Source: Usnea hakonensis
Lineage: Eukaryota; Ascomycota; Lecanoromycetes; Lecanorales; Parmeliaceae
Direction: 5' to 3'
DNA length: 64,000 nt
NCBI GenBank assembly: GCA_013423325.1
Contig: BLJB01000130.1
Location: 62,001-126,000, forward strand
This document shows positions 33,392-44,943 of this stretch, piece after piece; within the stretch, counting starts at the first letter, position 1, and each line of letters begins with the position of its first letter. The position numbers and the translations under genes are program-made. The notes beneath the pieces were generated by a model, which saw only the letters and a list, made by a program, of their open reading frames with translations, did not search any database and was not told where the DNA came from.

Positions 33392-35712
33392 GGCTAGCCA
33401 TACAACGAGGATAAATTTATGTCACTGTACCATTCTCATTGGCTTGGTGTATATGTCTTACACTTGGAGTCTCAGTTGAGAACACTTTCATGCTTCAAGC
33501 CGTGTTCCTTATTGGGACTGCAATTCGACAGCCCTGCTTGACTTGCATGCCAAAAGCCAGAAGGAAAGTTGGCAAAAGGTGGAGAAGAACGGTATGAGTT
33601 CATGACTGCGACCAATCCGTCTCTCTGGTAGATGTAGGGGTTGGTCTGACTTTTCTATAATATCTAGGCGGAGCGGCTCCGGAGATGAAGTAGGCAGGAG
33701 ATGCTTAGAGGTTCGTATCCAGAGACGGTAAAAAAATCAAATATGATGAAATTCGGTCTTACCCTGCTGATGAAAATTTTCAAAGCAGGATGCAAGAATG
33801 TGGGGGATGTGCGGCATGTGGAGGCCGAGGCTCTTCCCGTCACAACTCACAAGCCGCATTTAAATTAACATTGGGGCTGCATGATGCATCCACGAGTGTA
33901 TGTTGTATTGGGCCCTTGCATGTGCATATGGCATTGGCAGGATGCATCAGGAAGGAACTTGTTGCATCTTTCCCCTTTTCCCCTCTAGCAAGATAAACAA
34001 TGTAAAACCTGGGGAGGTAAAGATGCGGAGACCCCAGATCATGCGTAACATTCACGAGCGAGGTTCGGGAGGGGTTGCTGCCGGCCGAAAATTTGTCTGC
34101 TGCTCCAGGCTACTAGGCCTTATTAGGAAGGTAAAAGGCACAGCGCTAACCGCGAGCTCCGTTTAGCCGCTCCAGCTTGACCACGGTGCCACGGTCGATG
34201 AAGAAAGCAACAAATGTCTCGAGGAAACCCGATTTTGAATTTGCAGTCATCCTTGTTGACAACCCTATTGAGATGCGGGGTGAGACGACGCCGTCTCAAT
34301 CAGGATCATGTGTGATTCGCCTCTTGACGATTTGGGCCAATCGAGCCACTCCACCACTAAACAACCAGACACGGCTGATAATGCTTGCAGTTTTCTTACC
34401 ATAGGTTACTTACTTATATACGTGTGACGTTCTGGTAACGTACTTTATGTTTCTTACTGAGAACCATTCGCGTAGGCTTAGAGCTATTGAGGTAGGCTCA
34501 TCCGAGGCAAGGTGAATGCTCCACTGTACTAAGGTAAATGTGCGCATTCGCAGTTAGCATGTTAACAAGGTTAGATTTCTTGGCATACACACTCTCTGCA
34601 ACCCCCACCAGAGCCGGTATGCAAATGTCATGGGTGGATCATGGTGAAGTGTAAGAATGATCAATTATCTCTCTGAGAATTCTACCTGGAGTGGCTCGGC
34701 GAGAGCTGCCTCGGCAAGAGCTAGCCGAGCCGAACAACAGTAAACATGCTTCCATAAGTAACAATCAAATCCACTGGAAATGAATTAATTCCTTCTCATA
34801 ATTTTGTTCCAAAGGCTGTATAGGTATAGGCTCGCTATGGCTCGTAGTACTTCAATCAGAGACATAGCTTATCATAAGATTAGAGATAATCTAAATTCTT
34901 TCTATTTTAAGCAGAGTAGATGTATGATGTATCGCTTCTGAACCCGCCTAATTCGTTTTAGCTATAAATATATTAATATCGGATACAGGCCTTCTAAAGT
35001 CGTTTGAAATAGGCATTCGAAGTAACTAAAGTGTTCCGAGTAACAAATTCATCGGTTTCTAATGACAACTATCAATTCTCGGTGGTTTTTTGTTGGAGCG
35101 ATTTGTACACTTATGCCAACAAATCTCATTTTTATTAACAAGCTAAACATTAAAAACCGCGGTAATTACCAATTCAGACTTAGGTATTTATAGCATACTT
35201 ACTTACATCTCTTCACTTACCGAATACCAAAGTAATTAAAACCTCTGCAGCGCCGAAGAGAGCCGAAGAGAGTTTTCTTGCCAAACTCGTACCAGGATTT
35301 AGGAATGCAACGGATCAGGTACACCGTACACCGCCGTAACTCAGATTCACCCTAGTGCTGCACGCGCCTGGAATGGGGAATGGATCCCTACCTACTTTGT
35401 CTTTGGGAACAGGTCAGAGGGACCATTAACAACATCCCCCCTGATATCTCATGCCGCATTGCCTCTTTGACCAAGCTATGCATTGAGATAAAGCCGTAAT
35501 GAGGGGGAAGGCGGATCCTCTCGAAATTTGTTTCGATATCCAAGGGCCAAGATTCGGTATTCCCTGACAGATTGCGTTTTGCTTGAAATTTGCTGGTCAT
35601 CGCGAGTCTGACAACGGAGATTGAGCTCAGCTAACACGGGAGCTTCAAAGTCATTCGCTGAGTATTGAGAATGCCGCGTGCCGCTATCACCAGGTATTTC
35701 CAGCCAGAGTGC
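33392..35712. other. Gene-poor, AT-rich interval with short repeats
   Basis: 2.3 kb without a recognisable gene. 34.7-35.25 kb appears strongly AT-rich by eye. Small repeats include the inverted/tandem element at 34693-34731 and a doubled GCCGAAGAGA near 35253. A degraded mobile element is possible but no element-specific coding sequence is visible. Confidence 0.5.
34693..34731. repeat. Inverted repeat enclosing tandem 13-mer
   Basis: The arms GGCTCGGC (34693-34700) and GCCGAGCC (34724-34731) are perfect complements. CTCGGCGAGAGCT (34695-34707) and CTCGGCAAGAGCT (34711-34723) form a near-perfect direct repeat inside them. Confidence 0.65.
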
Positions 35713-35719
35713 TATAAAA
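35713..35719 (+). promoter_or_regulatory. TATA box of glutaminase gene
   Basis: TATAAAA, 68 bp upstream of ATG 35781. Confidence 0.6.
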
Positions 35720-35780
35720 GGCGTCATGTCCACCTCCAGTCTCAGCTCTCACTCCTCAGACATTCTTACTTTCAGGAATC

Positions 35781-38700
35781 ATGTTCTCTCATTATCATGC
35801 TCTACCCTTTGCGGCTCTCATTGCTGCCTCTTATGCTGCATCAACCTTCTCACCCGCTCGCCCACCAGCCATTCCTTTGGCTGTGAAGTCTCCCTATGTT
35901 AACTGTTGGCAACAAGCGGGCAGCGATGCCGAGGCAGGAGGACCTGGCAACGGTGGTTATCTTGCAGGGTAAGCGAACTTTTCCGAGCAACATCTTCTCG
36001 ATACACATAGTTTCAACCACAAGAGATATTTGCAGTTCAATTCCTCGCTTCGAGAGCTTGGAATGATCATCTATGCTCATGTTATCACCTCGGGAATGCT
36101 GCTGACTCCGACGTTCTCAGGCAATGGCCAACGTTCTGGGCGTGCGTAAGCCTTTCCCTAGGACTGAGCCTGCTATTGACACCTCGTACAGAGGTCAGAT
36201 ATTGGGGTGGACAGGACTTATACGAGTTGACAACACGTCATATACTTGGATGGGCGCTCCAGCGCCGTTTCCAACTGCCGTAACGTATGTACACTTCTGC
36301 GACAACCCTTCCTATATTGAATGATAAGGCATGTTTTGGAAGCAACCTAGCCTTTTATACTTTTGGAATCTGTCTTCCAAGTTCATTTTCTCTACTGAAA
36401 ATACAATAATGACTCGGGCTTATGTTTAGTCAAACTTCGTTTGAGTACACCTCGACAAGGAGTACTTTCGTCATGGACGTTGCTGGCGTTGTAGAGATGA
36501 CCATTACGTTCCTCTCACCGCTCACTCCCACGGATCTGATGCGGCAGTCGCTCGTATTCTCCTACGTTGACGTCTCAGTGACTTCCACTGATGGAGCCGC
36601 CCACGATGTACAATTGTATACCGACATCACGGCAGGTAAAACTTCCGGCTTACTATAATTAGTGGTCTTTTCGCTGACGATACTGTTCGATAGAATGGAT
36701 CTCTGGCGACAGAACCGCTATTGCTGAATGGGAGTATGGAATCACGTCAGATGATAGCTCTACAGCATCTAAACGCAGTGCTTCCGACTCTTCAGGGCCA
36801 ATGTTAGAGCGCAGCCAACACACTAACACTAGTAATTATTTAGAACTTGTCAAGCCTGCAGGAACCGGGGGCATCGCCTACCACAAAATTTACAGACAGA
36901 CGCAATTGCTTTGGTCTGAGATCGCCGACCAGACAGAATATGGCAGCTGGTATTGGGCGACAGATAATGTTGCAGGCTTGACTTTTCAATCAGGCGCAGA
37001 TACCGACGTTCGATCGGCATTCACTACTTCAGGTGCCCTTGCAGACACGAACGATACAGATTTCCGCGCAATCAATGACGATTATCCTACGTTCGCATTT
37101 GCAGTGGATCTGGGCTCCGTCGATGCGACTCCCGTGAGCACTCTTTTCTCTATTGGCTTGACACAGGAGCAAGCAATTCAGTTCGATGGGGCCGACGGAA
37201 TCGTGAGCGTGCCATCATTGTGGACGAGCTACTTTTCAACTGAGCTTGATGCGGTAGGCCAAGCTGACTTTCGCCGAATGACCAATTCGTGCTTATTTTT
37301 ACAATAGCTGGCGTTTTTCCATTCCGACTATGCTACTGCCTCCGGTACGGCAACTACGTTTGATAACCAGGTCTCTGATGACGGAATGGCTGCCGGTGGT
37401 GCTGACTATGTCACTATCACTACACTCACAGCTCGGCAAGCCTTTGGTGGGACTCAACTGTGTGGAACGACAGCTGCACCATATCTTTTTCTCAAAGAAA
37501 TCAGTTCCGACGGGAATGCCCAGACAGTGGATGTCATCTTCCCCTTCCATCAAGTCTTGATCTACACCAATCCGGTCTTACTCAAGTATCTCTTGGATCC
37601 GCTTTTCATCAACCAAGAAGCTGGTCAATATCCTAACATGTATTCAATGCACGACCTTGGAACTCACTATCCCAATGCAACTGGTCACCCTGCTGGCAAC
37701 GACGAGATGCAACCGCTCGAAGAGTGTGGAAATATGCTCATCATGACTCTAGCCTACGCTCAGAGGGCCAAAGATACCGCCTATCTGAGTCAGCATTACC
37801 GTCTACTTGATCAATGGACACAGTATCTTATTGAGGAAGCCTTGATTCCTTTCGATCAGATCTCCACGGACGACTTTGCTGGGATGCTTGCGTAAGCTTG
37901 TCCATTCTATATGAAGCGTTCAACTGATGCTAACTTGATGTTCTAAAAGAAATCAGACAAATCTGGCATTGAGTAAGTGGTTTCATATTGCCTAGTCCCT
38001 CTTCTGGACAGGATGAGCCTTGAGATATGTCTTGAGATCGTCTTTTCTTTAAACAAGTCGAGGTTCTATTTCCCTTTCAATTTGGCAATACTGACTCTGA
38101 AATCGCGATACAGAGGGTATCATAGGTATTGAAGCCATGGCGGTGGTTGCGAATCTGACCGGCAATACCGCTACGGCCGCGAACTACTCAAACATAGCCC
38201 ATGACTATATCACGCAATGGCAAGTCCTAGGTATCGCTCATGATGCAGATCCTCCACACACGACCCTTGCTTACGGGATGAATGACACACACGGTATGTG
38301 CAGCCCCAAAGAGTTCTTATCAATGAAGCCAAAGCTAAAAGCTGCCCACAGGCTTGCTCTACAACCTCTTCGGCGACAGGGAGCTCGGTCTGAATCTTGT
38401 CCCTCAATCCGTCTACGACATGCAAAGCGCCTTTTACCCCACTGTAGAAGAACAATACGGCGTGCCGCTCGACACGAGACATGACTGGACCAAAGGTTTG
38501 TTTTTACCATAATTGTGTCCCAAGTCAACGAACGGACGACTGACTGGAACAACCTCTAGGTGATTGGCAAATGCTTTGTGCCGCCATCGCCTCGACGAAC
38601 ACATCCCAGATGTTCTTCAGAGACATCGCCACTTGGATCAACGAGACGCCGACTAACAGAGCAATGACGGATCTATACGTCGCGACTGGCGGAGAGTAAG

Positions 38701-38834
38701 TTCTTAAGCAGTTTCTGATTGATCGCATAATTCGGAACGGCTGACGAATTTTTGATAGTTACATTCCTGGCATCACATTCACTGCCCGTCCGGTGGTCGG
38801 CGCTGCGTTTGGTGTCTTGAACCTTGCCAAATAA
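35781..38834 (+). CDS. Secreted glutaminase A-type protein (GtaA family)
   Basis: Eleven exons: 35781-35968, 36121-36141, 36192-36284, 36430-36635, 36694-37253, 37308-37891, 37950-37972, 38114-38293, 38352-38495, 38560-38695 and 38759-38834. Together they encode 736 aa. GtaA-type enzymes are extracellular fungal glutaminases. The N-terminus has a signal-like hydrophobic run and then the family start SPYVNCWQQAG. Further family blocks are GQWPTFWAGQILGWTGLIRVD (assembled from three exons; GQWPTFW is the micro-exon), GSWYWAT, HDLGTHYPNATGHPAGND, QPLEECGNMLIMTLAYAQRA, HDWTKGDWQM and TARPVVGAAFGVL at the end. All splice sites are GT-AG and keep the frame. Exons 2 and 7 are only 21 and 23 nt. A consensus TATA box precedes the gene. 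Confidence 0.92.
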
Positions 38835-39396
38835 TGGATGTCTTGGGTCTGGAAAATGGGTATTTGCTTGTTAAGATATCATGATTCTTCACTTGATTTT
38901 TCGTACATACTTTTCTATAGCGAAATTGTAATTATGCGTTTTTGTTTTAGCAGATCAGTGATTGTGCCTTGCGCATAGTCAAGTTTCTGCCTGAGAGGTC
39001 TTTTAGCTAGCTAATGGGTTAATGAGAAACACGCCCTTTTGTACGAGTAAGGAAGTGGCCATCTAGTCGTCGTGGCCACCATCCATGCATCCATTCTCCT
39101 TCGCCGGTCCAAGAAAAAATTAAAAATAATGATTGGGGAAAGAGGCACTTGGTCTTGCGCTCACTTTCCTCTTTCCTCTTGCAAACCGAGAAACCCGTTT
39201 CCAACTGCTCTTCCCTCTTCCCATCACCATCATCAAACCACCCTTATCCCCACACAAAGACATCGCAAACACAGTATACTTCTTCAACAGTGATTCATTA
39301 CATTTCACACCAATAAGCTCCCTCCATCATCTAAACCCCCACACCCAAGATCCCAGCCCGCGGGCCAAAAGAGCACAAAGAAAAAAAGAAAAGAAA
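38835..39396. other. Intergenic / 5' region of PAP2 phosphatase gene
   Basis: No gene is seen. The plus-strand frame of the next gene stays open upstream of its ATG, but without family resemblance. A CT-rich leader precedes the ATG. Confidence 0.5.
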
Positions 39397-41200
39397 ATGC
39401 CGCCACCTCTCGACCTCCTCGACAGCGTCACAGCCGGGCACCCCAACCACCCCAGCCCCGAGCGCCCATCACCCGTCGCCGTCGACGGCCCCGGCGATCA
39501 ACAGCAGCGCGGGACAGCGCCCCGCGTCTCCAATGCCGCGCCTTTTGTTAGAGGACGGGAAGAAGAAGACGGAAGAGGAGGAGGAGCGTCATACAACAAC
39601 ATCACTGCACCAGCAGCACCGCCAAATGCAAACGGGTATCCGGATCCACAGCCCGCCCCGCCACCCTACCGACCTATTCCCCCAACCCCCCGCCTCCACC
39701 AACGACGACGATACCGATACCGTCTCCCCCACCACCAGCACCTCCTCCGCGCCGTCCTCCACTGGCTACACCTCGTCTACCTTGACGTCCTCTTCATGCT
39801 CCTCGCGCTCTCAGTCACCTACATCATCATGCGGACCTCGCTCGACGTGTTCCGCATCAAGAAGCGGTATTTCGCCATGACTTGGGATCCGGCGTCGAAG
39901 AGCTGGTACGGGCCGGTGGGGCTGAGCGAGCCGTTTCAGCCGTTTTTGTTGAGCGTGGTGGTTACGGGGGTAGGGATACCGGCGGTGGGGATGGGGGTGG
40001 TGCTGGGGATGCAGGTGTGGGTGAGGAGTTTGGAGGATGTGAATGCGGGGGTGTTTGGGGTGTTGAAGGGGTTGGTTATGATGTGAGTTTTCTCTTTTTT
40101 TTTCTTCTTTTTTTCTCGGGGGGTTTTTGGCGTTTGATGTCTTCTTTCTTTTTGGTTTTCAATCTTGTTTTTCGCTCTCGTTGGGTTGCGTACGCTTGGC
40201 TGGGAAGGGTTTCATTGGTGACTTTTAGGTCAGGACGTTCATCCAGATCTTCCTTAAAGAATGGATCGGTAAGAATGATTGCTGTTCCTCTTCTTGATCA
40301 TGGTCTGCGAGCTTACCCGAAGCAGGCGAATTCCGCCCTTACTTCATCACAGTCTGCAATCCAGTCTTATCACCCCCAAAAATGGATGAGCGCTACCCAT
40401 TCCGGAGATTCGCAACCCCGAGCGACTGCAGCCCTATATATTCACGGCGAACCATACGCATGGCGATGCAGTCGTTCCCCAGTGGTCACACTTCAGCATC
40501 CTTTTTCGTGGGCACATTTCTGGCTCTTTATCTGAACGCGAAGCTGAAGGCTTTCTCGGACTACCACACGAGCTTTTGGAAATGGCTTGCCGTGATGCTA
40601 CCCCTCTTTGGATCATGCCTCGTCGCCGGAAGCCTGGTCGTTGACAGGAATCATCATGTCCACGATATCCTCTTGTCCATTCCTTGGGGCGTTGTGGTTG
40701 CCTTGCTCGCCTACCGCAGCCATTACGCCTCCATCTTTGACTATCGGACAAACCATCTCCCACTTCCCTGGTCAGGCACCAGCCACAGTCTCCACCCTAC
40801 GATTCCAGCACCAGAGACAATGCACGGCGACAATTACGCAGCAGTGACATGGCCGAGGAAGCCTTTGGAGCACGACTTCGATGGCAGACGGGAGAACGTC
40901 TCGAGGGTCGGGTTCGACGGGGCGGTGGACCGGGTCAGAGGCCCAAGGAATATCAGTAGAGGTAGGCTGAGGCAGAATATCTTTCCGCAGCCTGCGCCAT
41001 CGATGCAGGGTCGCACCGGTGCTATTGTTCCGGACGGTCAAGGGGATTTTGAACTTAGAGATGTTGTGGTTGTGGATCGTGTGGAGGCTGAGGTGGGTGC
41101 TGGGGGATCGTCGACAGCTCGTGCTAGTGGACCCCAGGTTGATTTGGAGGGGCAAAGGCAGAGGAGGTGGACATCGGAGAGGGGTGAGGATATGGGTTGA
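39397..41200 (+). CDS. PAP2-family lipid phosphate phosphatase
   Basis: Exons 39397-40082, 40234-40268 (35 nt) and 40326-41200 give 531 aa. PAP2/LPP enzymes dephosphorylate phosphatidate, diacylglycerol pyrophosphate or related lipids at membranes. The phosphatase signature is intact: C1 KEWIGEFRP (Lys237 to Arg244-Pro245, assembled over exons 2-3), C2 PSGH (292-295) and C3 RNHHVHD (Arg348, His353/Asp354). Hydrophobic helices occur around YLDVLFMLLALSVTYII, PFLLSVVVTGVGIPAVGMGVV, AMQSFPSG and following, WLAVMLPLFGSCLVAGSLVV and ILLSIPWGVVVALLAY. The first 130 residues are a Pro-rich disordered head, and the last 150 are a polar cytosolic tail, both longer than in yeast Dpp1/Lpp1. ATG 39397 is taken; an upstream in-frame extension is low-complexity. 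Confidence 0.9.
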
Positions 41201-41438
41201 TAATGCGCTTAGCCATTATGATGCTGCAAGGTTGGGAGCTAGGCGTTGCGAGGTTCATGGGTTGGATGGTCTTTGGTTCTATCCTGATTCGACTTTCCTT
41301 TTTCCATTTGGCAGGCATTGGAAGCAGAAGCGTTGAATAGAGATCAACTTCCTTCTTTCAGTAGCATGTTTTGACCGGAACCGAAGACAAGGTACATTAA
41401 GTTTCTGGACGTGAAATCAAGCGCTATGACAGACTACA

Positions 41439-43498
41439 TTACCTCCTCTGTCTCTTTGAGCTCTTATTGCTGACATGGCTTATAACGCTCGCACTGCGCT
41501 TCCGCAGCCCTTCGCTTCGAGTGGTAGGAGCCGCGCTCGCGGGGGAAGAAGGACCATTGTCCTCGTTCTCCTCATTGGCGTTTCCGCCATCGTCCTCGTC
41601 TTCGTTGTTTCCCTCGTCCGCCCCTGATTTCGGCTCGTCTGGCATCTCCACGTCTTCGTCATCGTCTGCTTCGTCTGCTTCCTCTTCTTCATCATCATCA
41701 TCATCCTCCTCCTCCTCTTCGTCTTGGTCGCCCGGAAACTTACTTTCGACTTCAGCGTCGTCCTCGTCGTCCTTGTTACTTTCTTTCACACTAGCCTCTT
41801 CGTCGCTGTCCTCCTTCTCCTCTTCCGCACTCGCCTCCTCCTCTTCGTCTTCGTCGTCATCATCACCTTCCCCTTTCCTGCTCTGCCCATCGACCTCTTT
41901 CCCATCTCCTTCCTCCTCCTCATTACGATTCTCCGCCACCGAACCGAGTTCCTCCTCCTTGACCTCCTCGCCCCGATCCTTGGCTTCCTGCTGCTCCTTT
42001 TGCGCCTGCCACACCTTGATCTCGGCGTCCAGCTTCTCGCTCAACTTCCTCACTTCGAGCAACGTCTTGATGCTCTCAATCAGTTTCTCGTACTCGGTAA
42101 CCACCTTTGCCGTCGGCATGGTCAGCCGTTGCGGGATCTTCAACTCCGTCAGCGCCGCGCCTATCCTGCTCGTTTGCACGCCGGACTTGGCTTGCCCGGC
42201 TTTGGTGATGCGTTCGTGCCGGAATTGCACGCCGCCGGTGAGCCGCTCGTTGGGGTGGCTGACGCCGTATTTCTGTTCTTCGCGGGCGCTGAGCTGGCGT
42301 GGTCCGCCTTGTCCGAGAGAATGGCGTTTGTCAGGACCGCCGCTCATGGAATGGCGTTGGTTCCTGTCCAACCCGGACGGTCCGCCTGGGAAATCGCCTT
42401 CTGGGCCCATTACCGAACGGCGTTTCTCTTTCTTCTCGAGCTCTTTGTTTTTGCTTTGGGTGACGAGGTTCTGCATTAGCTGTGTCAGACCTTGGCTGGA
42501 TTGATACATGGCTGTGCTGTGTGTTTGCGGTGCGCCCGGCGGGGGTCCGAGGCGATCATATAGGGCTTTGCGTTCGTTGAACAGTTTCTCCTGGTTGAGA
42601 ACGATCCGGGACAGCTCTTTGAGCAACATCTCTTCCTCGTATTTTTCCTCGTCTGTCCGGTTCATGAGCTGTTCGGCGTACATCTTCCTTTTCTTTTCGT
42701 GATCAGGGTTGTACTTGGTCATCTTCTCATGAGCGTCGAATTCAGACGATGACATGCTCGAGAGTGGATTGTGGAGGACCATAGTGTTCGCTGCGACATT
42801 GTAGTATCTAGCCTTCATATCTTCCTGTGTTCTTGGCTTAGCCTGGGGAGTCACGGCCATGGATCCCTCATTTTCGATAGGCTGTTCCCTGGGTTGATAT
42901 TCATATCTATCCGCAACCACTATCCACCGAAGATCAAATTCCGTAGCCAAGTCGACCAAGTAGTCCGTCTCTTCCTTGCTCCAATCGTCACTTTTCAAGT
43001 GCGTCTCGTATTGCTCATCCGTATACTGTGGCCTGTCGATTTTGACATTGAACCTTGCCCAATGCGAATCTGATAGCGTGGGTGTTGCTTTTTCGTCCTG
43101 CTCCATTTCTGAAGCAGCATTTGAATCTGCTGGCGTAACAGGCAATCCGGCTGCATTGGAGACGTCGCCCTTCCGCCTCCAGTGTCGTAACACGAGATCG
43201 TCTTTCCGAGCTGAATTACCAAAGGGTGTCTCTTCCCATGGACGAGGCTTAAATGGCAGCTTCGGCTTTTCCTTGAATTTTGGCGCGACGATAGATATTG
43301 GTGGTGCTCCTTCATATTTGAGATCGAGAACTTCCCTGCTCATTCCAGCTACAATCATCAGCGCCCCGTCTCCGAATTTGGAGAGCGACTACACTTACTT
43401 GGACCTCTCACCTTTGGTTTCTGCACTTTTGGGGTTGCCGGCTTAGGCGGGCCAGCGCTGGGCAGACCCAGCACATCGCGCGCATCTGAGCCCATCAT
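41439..43498 (-). CDS. SWC4: SWR1/NuA4 complex subunit Swc4 (DMAP1)
   Basis: Exons 43498-43399 and 43348-41439 (50-bp intron) give 669 aa. Swc4 is shared by the SWR1 H2A.Z-exchange and NuA4 acetyltransferase complexes. The start MMGSDARDVLGLPSAG is typical, and the splice joins RGPT to GMSREVLDLKYEG. The SANT-like core is YTDEQYETHLKSDDWSKEET and DYLVDLATEFDLRWIVVADR. A conserved helix ELSRIVLNQEKLFNERKALY follows, then LTELKIPQRLTMPTAKVV. The last 170 residues are an extreme Glu/Asp run (with a trinucleotide-rich DNA stretch) ending in a basic KSSKRQRR, likely nuclear. It is divergent from the p24 gene with a 262-bp shared promoter. Confidence 0.94.
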
Positions 43499-43760
43499 GT
43501 TGAAATAAGTGGGCGAGCTCACGGGCTCAAGAACAAACAATAACAATAAATTTCGCAGGCTTGAGATCCATTATCATGTGCTTGAGGATTCCATTTTGAG
43601 CGACAGAGAAGGTTGTTGATGTGAAAGTGAATCTCCGCGTGAATTTAATCAATGCCTGCGGCGGAGGACCCCTGCCTAAAAAAGTTCGCGGCTTCAATTT
43701 TCCCATAAAGGAGTCTCGTGTCCCGTCCTCCCATTGATTTCCATTACCACTCAGCCAAAC
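43499..43760. promoter_or_regulatory. Bidirectional promoter SWC4 / p24 gene
   Basis: 262 bp between the opposing start codons. No other coding sequence is present. Confidence 0.55.
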
Positions 43761-44578
43761 ATGGGTCCATCAGAGCGAAGGCCCGTCTGGCTGCTACGCT
43801 CTCTATCTCTATTCCTCGTCTTGAACTTCATATTACCATCGCAAGCCCTCTACTTCTACCTGGACGCCGCCTCTACAAACCCAAAATGCTTCTATGAAGA
43901 GCTCCCCAAGGACACTCTCGTCGTCGGTAAGCATTACTTCTCCAGCGCTATTCAGTATCTTCTCTGACTTATCGATTGAACTTTAGGCCACTACAGCGCG
44001 CTCGAATCCCAAAACAACGTATTTGCAACGAATCCTGACCTTTCCATCACCGTAACAGTCGACGAAGTCTTCGACAACGACCACCGTGTCGTAAACACCA
44101 AAGGCTCTCACACCGGCAAATTCACTTTCAGCGCAGCTGATGCCGGTGAGCACCGCATCTGCTTCATGCCTGCGGGTGGCTCGCAGGGTGGGTGGTTGAG
44201 CCAGAGCCAGGGACATGGACAGGTGAAATTGACGTTGGATTTGGCAATTGGAGAGACGAGTGCGATTGAAAGTACGGATAAGGGAAAGATGAGTGAGATT
44301 GCGCAGAAACTTAGAGATTTGAATGGGAGGCTGCAGGATATCCGACGGGAGCAGGTTTTCCAAAGGGTGAGTGGCAATCTCGTGGGTGCTGAAAGCGGTG
44401 GAAGGGAGTGCTAATGGGGTTGATTTAGGAACGAGAGGCAGAGTTCAGAGATCAATCCGAGTCCACGAATGCGAGGGTCGTGAGGTGGAGTCTGCTGCAG
44501 CTAATCGTATTGGGCGTTACTTGTGCTTGGCAGCTTTCGCACCTGCGCGCATTCTTCATCAAACAGAAACTCACATGA
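43761..44578 (+). CDS. p24 family (EMP24/GOLD) cargo receptor, Erp1-like
   Basis: Exons 43761-43926, 43987-44366 and 44429-44578 (introns of 60 and 62 bp) give 231 aa. p24 proteins cycle between ER and Golgi in COPI/COPII vesicles and help sort GPI-anchored cargo. A signal peptide ending near LPSQA leads into LYFYLDA and CFYEELPKDTLVVGHYSA (first GOLD cysteine). The second cysteine is in HRICFMPAG. The coiled-coil segment is about 150-185 (IAQKLRDLNGRLQDIRREQ). One transmembrane helix (LLQLIVLGVTCAWQL) is followed by a short tail with the FF motif, AFFIKQKLT. The tail with FF but no classic KKxx end fits the alpha/gamma (Erp) branch. ATG 43761 is chosen as the signal peptide starts there. Confidence 0.93.
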
Positions 44579-44943
44579 CCCGGCTAGGTAGTCTTTTGGA
44601 GCATTCTGTTGGCGTGAAACTTGCAGCTGGCTGGGGAAGGGTTGCATTGCGATAGGAAACTGGCTATGAAAGGCTGTGTCAGAAAGCATTTCTTCCACTG
44701 CTTCTACGCCTGGACCTCGCAGTGTCTGGAAGGAAGAGCATTCAGTTTCATGCAGTGCTTTAAGCGCCCATTGAAGGAAGTGGGTGCACTGGTGATAAAG
44801 TCATGTCTCTTATAAGTTTAAGACTTATGAAGCTGTACTCTTCTAGTGCTAACAGACTGATGCCCAAGCAAATACGGTAGGGTATATAATATGGAGCATT
44901 CTGTACGCTTCCAACCAGCTGATGCAAATCAACGTGTACTAAG
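44579..44943. other. Intergenic between convergent genes, no gene seen
   Basis: 365 bp holding the 3' ends of the p24 gene and the next minus-strand gene. Confidence 0.5.

Noticed and set aside
39882..40535. Plus-strand 217-codon frame in the PAP2 region
   Set aside because: Runs through exon ends and both introns of the PAP2 gene in the wrong frame and breaks the KxxxxxxRP motif.
41467..42504. Long plus-strand frame rich in serine
   Set aside because: It is the antisense of the acidic GA-rich tail of SWC4; the composition mirrors that repeat.
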